A DNA stretch of 64,000 nt from an uncultured Desulfobulbus sp. (GCF_963664075.1 NZ_OY760916.1:903501-967500); one strand, 5' to 3'; positions 17,057 to 26,903 are shown, counted from the stretch's first letter. Numbers and translations: made by a program. Notes: generated by a model from the letters alone, not told the origin.

Positions 17057-19723
17057 TTGACTGAGCCAAGCCATGTTCCACCAAATTTCTCCCCGGGTCG
17101 TTTTACACCCACAAAGGCATTCCTGCGTCTCCTGCCAGCCTTATTGAGAACGTGTCGGGCCCACACTGTTCAACGCAGACTCTTCATCATCGCTCTTGCA
17201 ACGTTCGGGGCTCTTTTCACCATCACTTATGGTGGAGATCAACTCAATATCTTCTTTAATCGCGTTCAGCAGAAATCTATCTCCAGTAAACTCTCCTACG
17301 AACTGAACACCTTTATCATTGATCGTTTTAAGCATGCAGCACAAAGTCTTTCGAAGTACGAGGAGGTTGTAGATGTTTGCCGTCAGGTAAATTTTCCTGA
17401 TAACCCTGCATTGCTTCGTGTGCTTAATACGGCTCAAGGGGCGTTAAACGTTGCCTATATCTACGTGATGAACACAGATGGTCGCGTCATTGGCTGTTCA
17501 ACAGGCATCCATGGGGCGAGCTTAACTGGAGAACAGTACAGCTTTCGCCCATATTTCACCCAAGCCCTTGCCGGTCAGTCTTGTTTTTATCCTGCGGTTG
17601 GGGTGACCACCAATAAAAAGGGGTTTTATTTCAGTGCGCCTATCTATGGAGGTGGAAAGGATCAACCCGATGGCGTTCTTGTTATCAAAACCCACAGTGA
17701 ATTTATCGATACCTTCTTCACTGGCCCCAAAGATACCGTTGAAGCAATGCTGCTTTCAAAGGATGGGGCCATTTTTGCCTCTACTATAAGTGAATGGACC
17801 TTCAAACGAAGTTGGCCCATTGAACAGGCTCGATATGAGTCTCTGCTTTATTCTCGTCAGTTTGGTGATAACCCCCTTGAACTTCTTCCCGTGTCCTTAC
17901 GTGATCCTCTCATTTCCTATAACAATCACCGCTACTGTGTCTACTCTCATCCTTTGACCGCCGATGGTTGGACCATCACAACCTTAATGCCTGTTCCTTT
18001 CCCCTGGGCTGTCATTTTACTTTTTAATACAGCTGCCCTCTCCATAGGTATTCTCTGTGGGCTCTTGGTCTTGCATGCACAAAAAGAAGAAGAGCTCTTC
18101 GATCAGGTTCGTGCGGGCAAGCGAGCCAATTGGCAAGCTGAGAAATTACGACGAAATTCCAAACAGGAGTTGGAATCAATTTTTAGTGCCAGCCTGGTTG
18201 GTATTGTTTTGGTCAGAAACGGGAGTATTGCCAACGTCAACAACAGAATGACTGAAATTTTTGGTTTCAGTCGAAGAGAAATCTTGGAAAATGACATCCG
18301 CCAGTTTTTTGCCAGCAGAAGTTCATTTCGTCAATTCGTGACCCTGCATCTCCCTCGCCTCACCCAGGGGACAGTTGAACAGGTCGAGTATACCCTGCGC
18401 AAAAAAGATGGGGGGCTCTTTCCTTGTACCTTGAGTGGTAAAGCGATCAATAATGCGGATCTCAGTCAAGGAACGGTTTGGGTCATTGAGGATATCTCAC
18501 GCAGAAAATCCGTTGAACAGGAACTTGAGCGGGCCAGGGAAGCCGCTGAGGCTGCGAATGTCGCCAAAGGTGAGTTTCTTGCTAATATGAGCCATGAAAT
18601 ACGAACGCCCATGAATGGAATTATTGGTCTCTCGCATCTCTTACTTCGTGATTCGCTTGACCATCATCAACGTGAACAGTTGTCGCTTATTAACCGTTCT
18701 GCTGTTCGTCTAATGACTATAATTAATGATATCCTCGATTTTTCTAAACTTGAAGCAGGACGCTATGATTTGGAAATCCAGACAATTTCTCTTGAACACC
18801 TTGTGCAAGAAGTGCTGGGCCCTTTAGAAGTGACAGCTCGGCGAAAAAATATTCATCTTGTAGCTCACATAGCCCCTGAGTTGCCTGCTACCTTGCCTGC
18901 GGATCAAACAAAGTTGATGCAAGTCTTGACCAATCTTGTGGACAACAGTTTAAAATTTACCAAAAACGGAAAAGTTACCATCTACGCCCGCCTCGCTGCT
19001 AGCAGCCCAGATCAAAAAGAGGATATTGTCTTTGAGGTGAGAGATACAGGTATGGGAATCGCCTTTGAATACCAGGACAAAGTATTTGAATCGTTTACCC
19101 AGGCAGATTCTTCTCACTCGAGAAATTTCGGAGGCACGGGCCTGGGGCTATCCATCACTAAGGGGCTTGTTGAGTTGATGGGGGGCAAAATTTGGTTTGA
19201 AAGTCATCCTGGAGAGGGAACACGTTTTTTCTTTTCTTTGCCTTTAGACACCGATGTTGAGCAGTCCCCTGCAGATCCTGAACCAGAGGCTGGTCCTGAA
19301 GGAACTTTTTCAGCATCTGTACACGGAGAGGGAAGACGTATACTGGTCGCTGAGGATGAGTATATCAACAAAGTTTTGATTCAAACCTTGCTCAAACAGG
19401 CAGGGTATCATGTCACTGTGGTTACCAATGGAAGGGAGGCCGTTGAGGCCTGGCGTGGCGGTGTTTTTGATTGTATCCTGATGGATATTCAGATGCCTGA
19501 AATGGATGGCTATGAAGCTGTTGACCGTATTCGGCAGGGGGAGCAGCCAGGGGAACATATCCCTATTATAGCTATGACAGCACATGCCCAACGCAGTGAC
19601 CGCCGAAAATGTTTAGCCGCCGGGATGGATGATTATGTTTCCAAACCCATTGATGGGCGTGCCGTCCTGTTGCTGCTCAAGGAGTATCTGCAGGAGAGGG
19701 TTTTGCCTATTGTCTTGCCTTGA
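17057..19723 (+). CDS. Hybrid sensor histidine kinase (Cache-like, PAS, HisKA, HATPase, receiver)
   Basis: Inner-membrane sensor. Order of parts: membrane segment (about 42-58), a periplasmic region of about 250 residues with a double-Cache look (YIYVMNTDGRVIGCSTG, then GFYFSAPIYGG), second membrane segment (about 314-336), PAS (about 370-485), HisKA with phospho-acceptor His513 in MSHEIRTPMNGI, ATPase domain (NLVDNSLKFTK, DTGMGIAFEYQDKVFE, GGTGLGLSI), and a C-terminal receiver with Asp810 in CILMDIQMPEMDG. TTG 17057 with AGGA upstream is the chosen start. No output domain: phosphate probably passes to another protein through an unseen Hpt step. Ligand unknown. Confidence 0.9.
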   Translation: MTEPSHVPPNFSPGRFTPTKAFLRLLPALLRTCRAHTVQRRLFIIALATFGALFTITYGGDQLNIFFNRVQQKSISSKLSYELNTFIIDRFKHAAQSLSKYEEVVDVCRQVNFPDNPALLRVLNTAQGALNVAYIYVMNTDGRVIGCSTGIHGASLTGEQYSFRPYFTQALAGQSCFYPAVGVTTNKKGFYFSAPIYGGGKDQPDGVLVIKTHSEFIDTFFTGPKDTVEAMLLSKDGAIFASTISEWTFKRSWPIEQARYESLLYSRQFGDNPLELLPVSLRDPLISYNNHRYCVYSHPLTADGWTITTLMPVPFPWAVILLFNTAALSIGILCGLLVLHAQKEEELFDQVRAGKRANWQAEKLRRNSKQELESIFSASLVGIVLVRNGSIANVNNRMTEIFGFSRREILENDIRQFFASRSSFRQFVTLHLPRLTQGTVEQVEYTLRKKDGGLFPCTLSGKAINNADLSQGTVWVIEDISRRKSVEQELERAREAAEAANVAKGEFLANMSHEIRTPMNGIIGLSHLLLRDSLDHHQREQLSLINRSAVRLMTIINDILDFSKLEAGRYDLEIQTISLEHLVQEVLGPLEVTARRKNIHLVAHIAPELPATLPADQTKLMQVLTNLVDNSLKFTKNGKVTIYARLAASSPDQKEDIVFEVRDTGMGIAFEYQDKVFESFTQADSSHSRNFGGTGLGLSITKGLVELMGGKIWFESHPGEGTRFFFSLPLDTDVEQSPADPEPEAGPEGTFSASVHGEGRRILVAEDEYINKVLIQTLLKQAGYHVTVVTNGREAVEAWRGGVFDCILMDIQMPEMDGYEAVDRIRQGEQPGEHIPIIAMTAHAQRSDRRKCLAAGMDDYVSKPIDGRAVLLLLKEYLQERVLPIVLP

Positions 19724-19748
19724 TCTTGAGGGAATCTTGAATCAAACC

Positions 19749-19762
19749 TCACGGATTCAAGG
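19749..19762 (-). repeat. Dispersed intergenic repeat, copy A
   Basis: On the minus strand reads CCTTGAATCCGTGA, identical over 14 bases to the copy at 54342-54355. With the preceding CTTGAATC it can form a small hairpin (about 19737-19760). It lies in the 112-base gap after the hybrid kinase gene. Confidence 0.6.
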
Positions 19763-19835
19763 TGAAAGTATTCTTTTTCTCGGGCAATTTTTGGTCGGTG
19801 CTTTGGCTCGAACTCAATAGTCCTAACAAATATAT

Positions 19836-21512
19836 ATGCTCAATAGAATTATTTTACTTACCCTGTGTTGTGGTGTTTTTCTTGCCATAAGTGTTCGGCT
19901 CAGCAGGCACCCACAAGAGGATGTTACCTTACTGGATTTGCTCCCCCAAGAAACGGCGGTGGTCGTCGAGAGCAAGAATCTAGCCGCAGCATACAGTCAT
20001 CTCCAACTGGGGCTGTTTGGCAAAGTGATAGCAAGAGCCGACTTTCCCGCATTTGTTCAGCGTTTGCATCTCACCGAGTGGCAGGAAACACAGTTGCTCG
20101 CAACCACCCATGCTTTCCTGGAGTTACAAAACCAGAAAAACATGCTTGGGCATTTGTCTGACCATTCGCTCATCGCCCTCATTGCGCCAGAACCACCTGA
20201 ACAAATAACCTTTGAACACGTAGGGGAACGGCTCGTTTTTCTCCAACATTTCACGGAAAATGAATCGCCAGAAGTATTTTTTACCCAGGTGTTTGGTTCT
20301 GTCGCGAACAAAGAAACTTCCGAGTTTCAAGGGGTGCAACTGACGCACCTCCAGTTCAAGCAGGGAAGCTCGATTTACTATTTCTCCCATACTGAAGTTG
20401 TTGCCTGGGCATTTGATGATTCTGTTCTTAAGCCCTGTATCTATCAGCTGCTGCAAAATCTTATTCCCATCCGGGCAGGTGTGACCAGACACAGAGGGTA
20501 TATGCAGCTCAAGAAATTGGCAGTACGCACCACAGAAACCTTTATTTATATGCGCATGCCCGCGCTTCATAATCTTTTTTCCTGTTTTGATGCCAGCGAA
20601 ACAAACGTCTCTTTTCCCTGCCCACAGGAAATTGCCCTGTTTGCAAGCCAAACAAAAAAAGGACGGAGGTATTCGCTGGTTGCTCTGGCTGACCAAGGGG
20701 ATATAGCTCGGTTTAAAAAACGCAATGGCTTAACTGATGCTGTGGCCAATGCCCCCATTGGACGACTGTCGAACAACACCACCTTTGCTTTTTGGACTAA
20801 CTGGTTTCACCTCCAAAAGTTTTGGGAAGGAGTGAGCCAGATTGACTTTGCCCCCTTGCAGGTATTCATGCAGTGGTGGGCCCAGGACCTGCGTCGTTTA
20901 AGTGGGATCTCTGTGCAGCAGTTCCTGAGTCTGTTTGGGGGCGATCTCTCTCTCTACGTCGATCAGATTGAATCCAAAGGGCAATATCCTCGTTCCCTGG
21001 TTTCCTCCTCTTTGGCTGTCAAGGACAGGCAACAGCTCAACCAGATTTTGGGTAAGCTGACACAAAAACTCCAAAAGAAAGAATTGGTGTCGCAAGGGCT
21101 TACCATTGTCCAGTTCCTCATGGCTGAGGGGCTGCTTAAACCCGCTTATGCGCTAGGAAAAAAACGTCTTTTTCTTGCTGATAGTGCTGAACTCATCGAG
21201 CGGATGTACGACAAGATGTCTCTGGCGAGTCAACGAAGTCGAGCTGGGATGAGCTTTTATGGACAGCGAAGTAATTTTTTTCTTTTTCTTCGAACTGGAG
21301 ATATGGTTGAGTGGGGACTTCCGGTGATGGCTGCTCTCCGTCATGAATTTGGGCGACATCACGGTAATACTTTTGACGATTGGTTATTTTTTCAGCCACT
21401 TGTCCAGGAGAGCATTCCTGATCTTGCAGAGATAGAAACAACCCGCATACGCGGATTTATTGGTGAAAAGGAGTTGTTCCTTGAGCTGAGTTATACCCCT
21501 GAAATTCATTAA
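19836..21512 (+). CDS. Unknown membrane-anchored or exported protein
   Basis: I do not recognise a function. 558 residues: a hydrophobic N-terminal segment (about 4-20) that looks like a signal anchor, then LLDLLPQETAVVVESKN and a long mixed alpha/beta region without cofactor motifs or further membrane segments. The opening resembles proteins of the DUF3352 type, known only as conserved secreted or anchored proteins; this is a weak match by eye. It starts at ATG 19836 and is followed 17 bases later by a second unknown gene and then HPr and enzyme I, suggesting an operon. Confidence 0.7.
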   Translation: MLNRIILLTLCCGVFLAISVRLSRHPQEDVTLLDLLPQETAVVVESKNLAAAYSHLQLGLFGKVIARADFPAFVQRLHLTEWQETQLLATTHAFLELQNQKNMLGHLSDHSLIALIAPEPPEQITFEHVGERLVFLQHFTENESPEVFFTQVFGSVANKETSEFQGVQLTHLQFKQGSSIYYFSHTEVVAWAFDDSVLKPCIYQLLQNLIPIRAGVTRHRGYMQLKKLAVRTTETFIYMRMPALHNLFSCFDASETNVSFPCPQEIALFASQTKKGRRYSLVALADQGDIARFKKRNGLTDAVANAPIGRLSNNTTFAFWTNWFHLQKFWEGVSQIDFAPLQVFMQWWAQDLRRLSGISVQQFLSLFGGDLSLYVDQIESKGQYPRSLVSSSLAVKDRQQLNQILGKLTQKLQKKELVSQGLTIVQFLMAEGLLKPAYALGKKRLFLADSAELIERMYDKMSLASQRSRAGMSFYGQRSNFFLFLRTGDMVEWGLPVMAALRHEFGRHHGNTFDDWLFFQPLVQESIPDLAEIETTRIRGFIGEKELFLELSYTPEIH

Positions 21513-21529
21513 ATATGGCAGCGTAAAGT

Positions 21530-21907
21530 ATGGAACAGATGGTTGCGGAGTTGCAGAAAATTTTACCTCTCAAATCGACCACGGTTGAGGGGGATATTGT
21601 CATAATAGCGTCAAAAAATCCGGAAATGCTTGTCTACGGACGCGTAGGTGAGATAGAGCGCGATACAAGCCGAAAAGACGAATGGTGGCATGTCACCCTG
21701 CATCTGCTCTCTGTCCCAATACAGAAGGTCGTCTGGACTCTTCGCACCCCTCAGTTTTCGGGGGAAATTTTTACCATGGGAGGCGATGCCCGTTTTATTC
21801 AGGCCGTTTCTTTTGATGAGAATAAAGGCACAATTTCGAGTGTTTCCTCTCCGCAGACCACCCCCCAAATTCAGTCCCGCCCCTCGGGGTTACGCCTCGT
21901 CAAATGA
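21530..21907 (+). CDS. Conserved-looking hypothetical protein upstream of HPr
   Basis: 125 residues, no signal peptide, no membrane segment, no motif I recognise. The first 100 residues alternate short hydrophobic strands and charged turns (GDIVIIASKNPEMLVYGRV, EWWHVTLHLLSVPIQKVVW), suggesting a small beta-rich domain; the tail is Pro/Ser/Gln-rich. Its stop codon overlaps the HPr start (ATGA), so it is probably translated with the phosphotransferase genes and may be linked to them. Confidence 0.65.
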   Translation: MEQMVAELQKILPLKSTTVEGDIVIIASKNPEMLVYGRVGEIERDTSRKDEWWHVTLHLLSVPIQKVVWTLRTPQFSGEIFTMGGDARFIQAVSFDENKGTISSVSSPQTTPQIQSRPSGLRLVK

Positions 21908-22176
21908 GACAATGCACGGGCTGTATCACCGTTGGCAATGAGCGAGGAGTTCATAGTCGCATTGCCACTGCTCTTGCGGAAATCGCAGCCAAGCATGGGG
22001 TCCGGTTGTGCATTACCCTTAGAGGGGAGAGTGCCGACTGTTCAACGATTCTGGATGTGCTTGCCCTTGGGTGTGTACAGGGCGATCAGCTGCAGGTGCT
22101 CGTCGAGGGAATGGCTGCCAGTGAGGCTTTAGAGGCCGTGGAAGGACTGTTAACGGCCAAGGAAGATCCTAAATGA
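21904..22176 (+). CDS. HPr-family phosphocarrier protein
   Basis: 90 residues with the HPr fold pattern. The active-site His is His17 in ERGVHSRIATALAEIA, where classical HPr has G-[LI]-H-A-R-P; Ala becomes Ser and Pro becomes Ile. The region normally carrying regulatory Ser46 reads STILDVLALG, with Thr at the aligned place by my alignment. It overlaps the gene before and enzyme I after, so the phosphate donor is certainly the neighbour. No sugar permease (EII) gene is in the window, which fits a regulatory phosphotransfer role. Confidence 0.88.
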   Translation: MRQCTGCITVGNERGVHSRIATALAEIAAKHGVRLCITLRGESADCSTILDVLALGCVQGDQLQVLVEGMAASEALEAVEGLLTAKEDPK

Positions 22177-23978
22177 TACACAACCCGATGCATGTGAAGA
22201 TGCCAGAAGAAATTCCACGGAAGCTGCGTGGAACCGGAGTCTCGCCCGGCTTGGTTATCGCCCGTGTGCTTGTTCTCAAACGGCAAAACTGGCAGGCGGG
22301 CTGGTATCAGTTGCCTCCCGGCCATATAGACGGGGAGGTGCATCGATTCAAGCAGGCCGTTGTTGGGGTAGAGGCAGAACTGCACCAATTGCGCGAAAAA
22401 ATGGCCGGTGATCTCACAGAAGCCCTCTCGATTATTGACTCCCATCTGTTGATGCTCAAAGATCCCATGATTGTGCAACGGACAGAGTCTATTATTCGCG
22501 AGCACACAGTCAACGCCGAATGGGCCCTGGGGCAGGCGCTCTCGGAAATCAAAGCCCGTTTTGACAAGATCAATGACAGTTATATTCGAGAGCGCTATGT
22601 AGATATCAAACATGTCGCTGAGCGCGTGTTTGATTTCATGACAGGCCAGCAGAGTTCTAAACCTCCTGAAAATCAGGAGTCAAGTATTCTGGTCGCCAAT
22701 GATTTTTCCCCTGAAGATACCTTACGGATGCAGTCTGGCAATGTCTGTGGATTTCTCACCGAAAAAGGAGGACTCACCTCCCATACCGCCATTATCGCCC
22801 GCTCTCTCCATATTCCTGCGGTGGTTGGATTGGAGCAAATAACCGCGATTGTTCGCGATGGTGATCGGGTCATCTTGGATGGTGCCACCGGGCAGGTCAT
22901 TATCGGGCCAACCGCCGAAGAAATTGAAGAACTCCAGGAAAGTATACGCAAAAAGCACGCATTTAACGATGCGCTTGATGAGTATATACCCTTAAGTGCG
23001 ATTAGCCTCGATGGCGTCCCGCTGCGTCTGAGCGCCAACATCGAGATGTGTGAAGAGCTTGATGCTGTGCTTAAGTATCGCTCCGAGGGGATAGGTCTCT
23101 TTCGCAGTGAATTTGGATATTTTTCCAAATCTTCACTCCCCACGGAAGAGGCACTCTTTGCCACCTACAAAGAATTGTTGGAGACCATGCACCCCTTCCC
23201 GGTGACGGTTCGAACCCTCGATGTCGGCGGTGATAAGGTACTTAATGGCTGTCCGGGCAACACGGCCTGGCTCGATCAGGAACGTAATCCAGCTTTGGGG
23301 CTCCGTTCCATTCGATTTTCGCTTTTTGAACAGGAGCTTTTTCGGGCACAGCTCAGAGCACTGCTGCGGGCATCGGTCCATGGGGATCTGCGCATTCTTT
23401 TGCCCCTTGTCTCGGCTCTTTCAGAGCTCCGCGAGGCTAAAGAGCTGATTGCTGAGGTCATGGATGAGCTACGTTCTCAAGGGGTTGCCTATGCAGAAAA
23501 TGTCAAGATTGGGATGATGGTTGAGGTCCCCAGCGCGGTGGTGATGGCGGATCTCTTTGCACGGGAGGTAGATTTTTTTGCCATTGGTACCAACGACCTG
23601 ATTCAGTACTCCTTGGCCATTGATCGGGGCAATCAGTATGTTGCCCATCTCTATGAGCCTTTTCATCCAGCCGTTTTGCGGATGATTTATCAAACGGTTC
23701 AGGCCGCAATCAATGGGCATATCCCGGTCTCTCTTTGTGGTGAGATGGCTGGCGACCCGCTGTGTGCACCTATTTTAATGGGGTTTGGGGTGGACGAACT
23801 CTCCATGCGGCCCTCCTTGATTCCTTTGGTAAAACGGTTGTTGCGTCACTCCAGTTATGAGGATTTACGGCAACTCAGTGGCCAGGTACTGCGCTGTGAA
23901 GATAGCGAGGATATACGGGCTATTTTACTGCGAACGTATGATCAGTTTTATCCTCGAGAGTTTCTAGATTATGAATGA
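22173..23978 (+). CDS. ptsI: Phosphoenolpyruvate-protein phosphotransferase (enzyme I)
   Basis: Takes phosphate from PEP onto His204 (GGLTSHTAIIARSLHIPAVV) and passes it to HPr. 601 residues, slightly longer than usual (about 575) because of the N-terminus. The C-terminal PEP-binding barrel is intact: EGIGLFRSEFGYF, RTLDVGGDK, NPALGLRSIRF, IGTNDLIQYSLAIDR and SLCGEMAGDP with the catalytic Cys. It overlaps ptsH and thiL by 4 and 8 bases. Confidence 0.95.
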   Translation: MIHNPMHVKMPEEIPRKLRGTGVSPGLVIARVLVLKRQNWQAGWYQLPPGHIDGEVHRFKQAVVGVEAELHQLREKMAGDLTEALSIIDSHLLMLKDPMIVQRTESIIREHTVNAEWALGQALSEIKARFDKINDSYIRERYVDIKHVAERVFDFMTGQQSSKPPENQESSILVANDFSPEDTLRMQSGNVCGFLTEKGGLTSHTAIIARSLHIPAVVGLEQITAIVRDGDRVILDGATGQVIIGPTAEEIEELQESIRKKHAFNDALDEYIPLSAISLDGVPLRLSANIEMCEELDAVLKYRSEGIGLFRSEFGYFSKSSLPTEEALFATYKELLETMHPFPVTVRTLDVGGDKVLNGCPGNTAWLDQERNPALGLRSIRFSLFEQELFRAQLRALLRASVHGDLRILLPLVSALSELREAKELIAEVMDELRSQGVAYAENVKIGMMVEVPSAVVMADLFAREVDFFAIGTNDLIQYSLAIDRGNQYVAHLYEPFHPAVLRMIYQTVQAAINGHIPVSLCGEMAGDPLCAPILMGFGVDELSMRPSLIPLVKRLLRHSSYEDLRQLSGQVLRCEDSEDIRAILLRTYDQFYPREFLDYE

Positions 23979-24996
23979 GCGTGAGATTATCCAACATATC
24001 GCCTCCCTGGAGGAGATAGTCCCTGAAAGTGATCTTATTCAAGGAATAGGAGATGACTGTGCGGTCGTTCGGCGTGATGCAGAGCGTGCCTGGCTATTGA
24101 CTCTGGATACCCTGATTGAATCGGTTCATTTTGACTGCAGCTTTCATCCGCCTCGTAAGCTTGGACGGAAGGCTGTCTCTGTCAATGTAAGCGATATCGG
24201 CGCCATGGGCGGCACGCCGCTTTTTGCCCTTTTGTCCGTGGGGATGCCTCCAGACTTTGACTCTCATTGGTTTGTTGAGTTCTCAAAAGGAATTGCCGAA
24301 GCCTGCCGTGAATACGGCGTACTCCTGATTGGCGGAGATACGGTGCAGAGCCCGCAGGGACGTAACTTTTCTTTGACCCTCATTGGAGAGTCCTTACTGC
24401 GTCAAGTGGTCTACCGGAGCACGGCCCGAGTCGGAGACACCGTCTGGGTCAGTGGGCCACTGGGCTGGGCTGCCGCCGGTCTGGCTCTCTTGCAGCAGGG
24501 TAAAGGAGATTTGGGGAGTGAGTTTGAGCCCTTATATGAAAAACACCGTAACCCTCAGGCACGAGCCCGTTTTGGCGCTGCTCTGGCACACAGTGGTCTT
24601 GTTCATGCGATGATGGATCTTTCCGATGGGTTGGCGACAGATCTTGCCCATCTCTGCAAGGCCTCCGGAGTGGGAGCTATCTTTGCGGCGGAACACCTTC
24701 CTGGGCATGCCCTTTTGCACCAGGCTGCCCTCCATCTGGAGGGGGATCCTGTACGATGGGCTATCAGCGGAGGTGAGGATTTTGAACTTCTCTTTACTGC
24801 GGCTTCGGAAAGTGAAGCGCAAATTTTGACACTTGGCAAGGAGTATGACCTGAGCCCAATGCCCATTGGTCGTATCATTCGGGAGACTGGCGTTTGCATG
24901 CGACGCACATCCGCTGACGGGACCATGGTTGAGGAACCTGTCTCCTTTCAAGGATTCGATCATTTTCAAGGCAGGGGCAAAACCGATGCGAAATAA
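23971..24996 (+). CDS. thiL: Thiamine-monophosphate kinase
   Basis: Phosphorylates thiamine monophosphate to the active diphosphate. 341 residues of the PurM/ThiL fold: GIGDDCAVVRRD, LTLDTLIESVHFD, NVSDIGAMGGTPLFALLS, GGDTVQSPQGRNFSLTLIGE and a C-terminal AISGGEDFELLF. Starts eight bases inside the end of ptsI. No other thiamine gene is nearby. Confidence 0.94.
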   Translation: MNEREIIQHIASLEEIVPESDLIQGIGDDCAVVRRDAERAWLLTLDTLIESVHFDCSFHPPRKLGRKAVSVNVSDIGAMGGTPLFALLSVGMPPDFDSHWFVEFSKGIAEACREYGVLLIGGDTVQSPQGRNFSLTLIGESLLRQVVYRSTARVGDTVWVSGPLGWAAAGLALLQQGKGDLGSEFEPLYEKHRNPQARARFGAALAHSGLVHAMMDLSDGLATDLAHLCKASGVGAIFAAEHLPGHALLHQAALHLEGDPVRWAISGGEDFELLFTAASESEAQILTLGKEYDLSPMPIGRIIRETGVCMRRTSADGTMVEEPVSFQGFDHFQGRGKTDAK

Positions 24997-25059
24997 GCGA
25001 ATTTTTCATTGGCAGATGGAGGAAGCAGACGTCTTGATTTTCGTTGGAGAAGTGTTGCC

Positions 25060-26475
25060 ATGAGTGCGTCTGGCACGGTGCTTATCGTCGATGATGAGCC
25101 TGATATGCGTAATCTGCTGGCCAAGGTTTTGGCAAAAAAAGCGCACTGCGAGGTTATTACCTTCAGCTTGGCAGAGGAAGCTTTGGAACATGTACAAATA
25201 GAGCCTCCGGATGCCGTGCTCACCGACATCAAAATGCCAGGAATGGATGGTTTAAGTTTTCTTCAGCGCCTACAATCCATTGATCCCTCACTGACTACCA
25301 TTGTCATGACCGGGTATGGCACCATTGAGATGGCTGTGCAGGCACTCAAGGAAGGGGCTTATGATTTTATTGAGAAGCCCTTTGACAATGAGCGCATTTT
25401 ACGCACCATACGCCGAGCGCTCGAGCGGACAAAACTGCTGCGGGAAAATGTCCAGCTGCAGCATCAGTTATGCGACCAGGATATCCGTTATGGTTTTGTT
25501 GGCCGTTCCAAACGTCTGCTGCGAACCTTGGAACTCATGCACCGGGTCGCTCAGAGTAATGTGACGGTATTGATACGAGGCGAGTCAGGCACCGGAAAAG
25601 AACTCGCCGCCAAAGCATTGCATGCGATGTCACCCCGGGCTGAGCGGAAAATGATCACCGTTAACTGCCCGGCCCTCCCTGAGCATATTTTGGAAAGTGA
25701 ACTTTTTGGCTACCGCAAAGGGGCTTTTACCGGTGCAGAACGCGATAAAACCGGACTGTTTGTCGAGGCAGATGGCTCCACGCTGCTTTTAGATGAGATT
25801 GCCGATATTCCGGTGAGTGTGCAGACAAAGCTGCTTCGGGTTTTGCAGGAAAAAGAAGTGCAGCCCCTGGGGCAAAACAAAACCTTTGGGGTTAATGTCC
25901 GGGTTATCGCCTCGACCAACCAGGACCTGGAGGCAAAGATTCGTCGGGGGGAATTTCGTGAGGACCTCTTCTATCGCCTCAATGTGATGACGGTGACCAT
26001 GCCGAGCTTATCAGCCATGGTCAGCGATATTCCGCTTTTGGCTCAGCATTTTCTCGATCGTTTTTGTGCAGAACATGGGAGGCAAGATCTGGAGTTAAGC
26101 GATACTGCTTTGCGGGCCCTGGTGCAGTACCGCTGGCAGGGCAATGTACGGCAGCTGCAAAATGTCATGAGTCGTGCTGTTTTGCTGAGCCCTGGGCCAT
26201 ATATTGAGGTCAGTGATTTATGGGAAGATGAGGGTGCAGAGACCGCAGTTGAGCACAATCAAGCCTGCTCCCCTGTGGATAAGCAGTTATTTACGCTTCC
26301 GTATAAGGAAGCAAAAAATCGTCTTATAGATGCATTTAGTCAGAGTTATCTGAGTGAGGCCCTGGAAACCGCTGACGGGAATGTGACGGTGGCTGCCCGC
26401 AGGTGCGGTATGGAGCGCCAGGCCTTTCAACGTTTACTACGAAAGTTTCATATTGATGCAGGGAGTTTTCGCTGA
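25060..26475 (+). CDS. NtrC-family sigma54-dependent response regulator
   Basis: Receiver (Asp56 in VLTDIKMPGMDG), AAA+ sigma54-activator domain (Walker A GESGTGKE, loop GAFTGAERDKTG, Walker B LLLDEIAD, R-finger region FYRLNVM), and a Fis-type helix-turn-helix at the end (NVTVAARRCGMERQAFQRLL). The frame is open from 25009, but ATG 25060 has GGAGA 10 nt ahead and gives a standard receiver start (471 aa). Its partner is probably the kinase at 27523-29088. Target promoters are not identifiable here. Confidence 0.92.
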   Translation: MSASGTVLIVDDEPDMRNLLAKVLAKKAHCEVITFSLAEEALEHVQIEPPDAVLTDIKMPGMDGLSFLQRLQSIDPSLTTIVMTGYGTIEMAVQALKEGAYDFIEKPFDNERILRTIRRALERTKLLRENVQLQHQLCDQDIRYGFVGRSKRLLRTLELMHRVAQSNVTVLIRGESGTGKELAAKALHAMSPRAERKMITVNCPALPEHILESELFGYRKGAFTGAERDKTGLFVEADGSTLLLDEIADIPVSVQTKLLRVLQEKEVQPLGQNKTFGVNVRVIASTNQDLEAKIRRGEFREDLFYRLNVMTVTMPSLSAMVSDIPLLAQHFLDRFCAEHGRQDLELSDTALRALVQYRWQGNVRQLQNVMSRAVLLSPGPYIEVSDLWEDEGAETAVEHNQACSPVDKQLFTLPYKEAKNRLIDAFSQSYLSEALETADGNVTVAARRCGMERQAFQRLLRKFHIDAGSFR

Positions 26476-26903
26476 TGAGCAAGAATATGAGTCCCTATGT
26501 GTTATCCGGAAACAAGTCCTTTTGTAACTTTTGTCCTGGCTACTGTTGTTATCGCCTCCCAGGCTCTTCATTGCTCTTGACCAGTGATGATATCAATCGC
26601 ATTGCTCGTCATTTACAGATAAGTGACGGTGAGGTTCGAAAACAATATATTGAGCATCGTAACACCTTTCGGACAAGAGAAGATGGCTCCTGTGTTTTTC
26701 TGTCCTTAGGGAAAATATGCAAGCGCTGTTCGATTCATGAGGCACGGCCCCAGCAATGTCAGGAGTTTCCCTATGACAAGCCTTGCCCCTATCTGGAAAA
26801 TGAAGGGCTCCTGGAGATTATTCAACCACGGATTGAAGAGAGCCTATGGGCGCCGACGCCACAGGTTATCTTGCCTCTGAATCACGGAGGCAAGGTTACT
26901 TGA
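26475..26903 (+). CDS. YkgJ-family cysteine-cluster protein
   Basis: 142 residues. Cys-rich core FCNFCPGYCCYRLPG followed by the typical C-x-F...C-x2-C-x-I-H-x-x-R-P-x-x-C arrangement (CVFLSLGKICKRCSIHEARPQQCQEFP) of the YkgJ/CxxCxxCC family, thought to bind zinc or an iron-sulfur cluster. ATG overlaps the stop of the sigma54 regulator (TGATG), so the two are co-translated. Function unknown. Confidence 0.85.
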   Translation: MSKNMSPYVLSGNKSFCNFCPGYCCYRLPGSSLLLTSDDINRIARHLQISDGEVRKQYIEHRNTFRTREDGSCVFLSLGKICKRCSIHEARPQQCQEFPYDKPCPYLENEGLLEIIQPRIEESLWAPTPQVILPLNHGGKVT

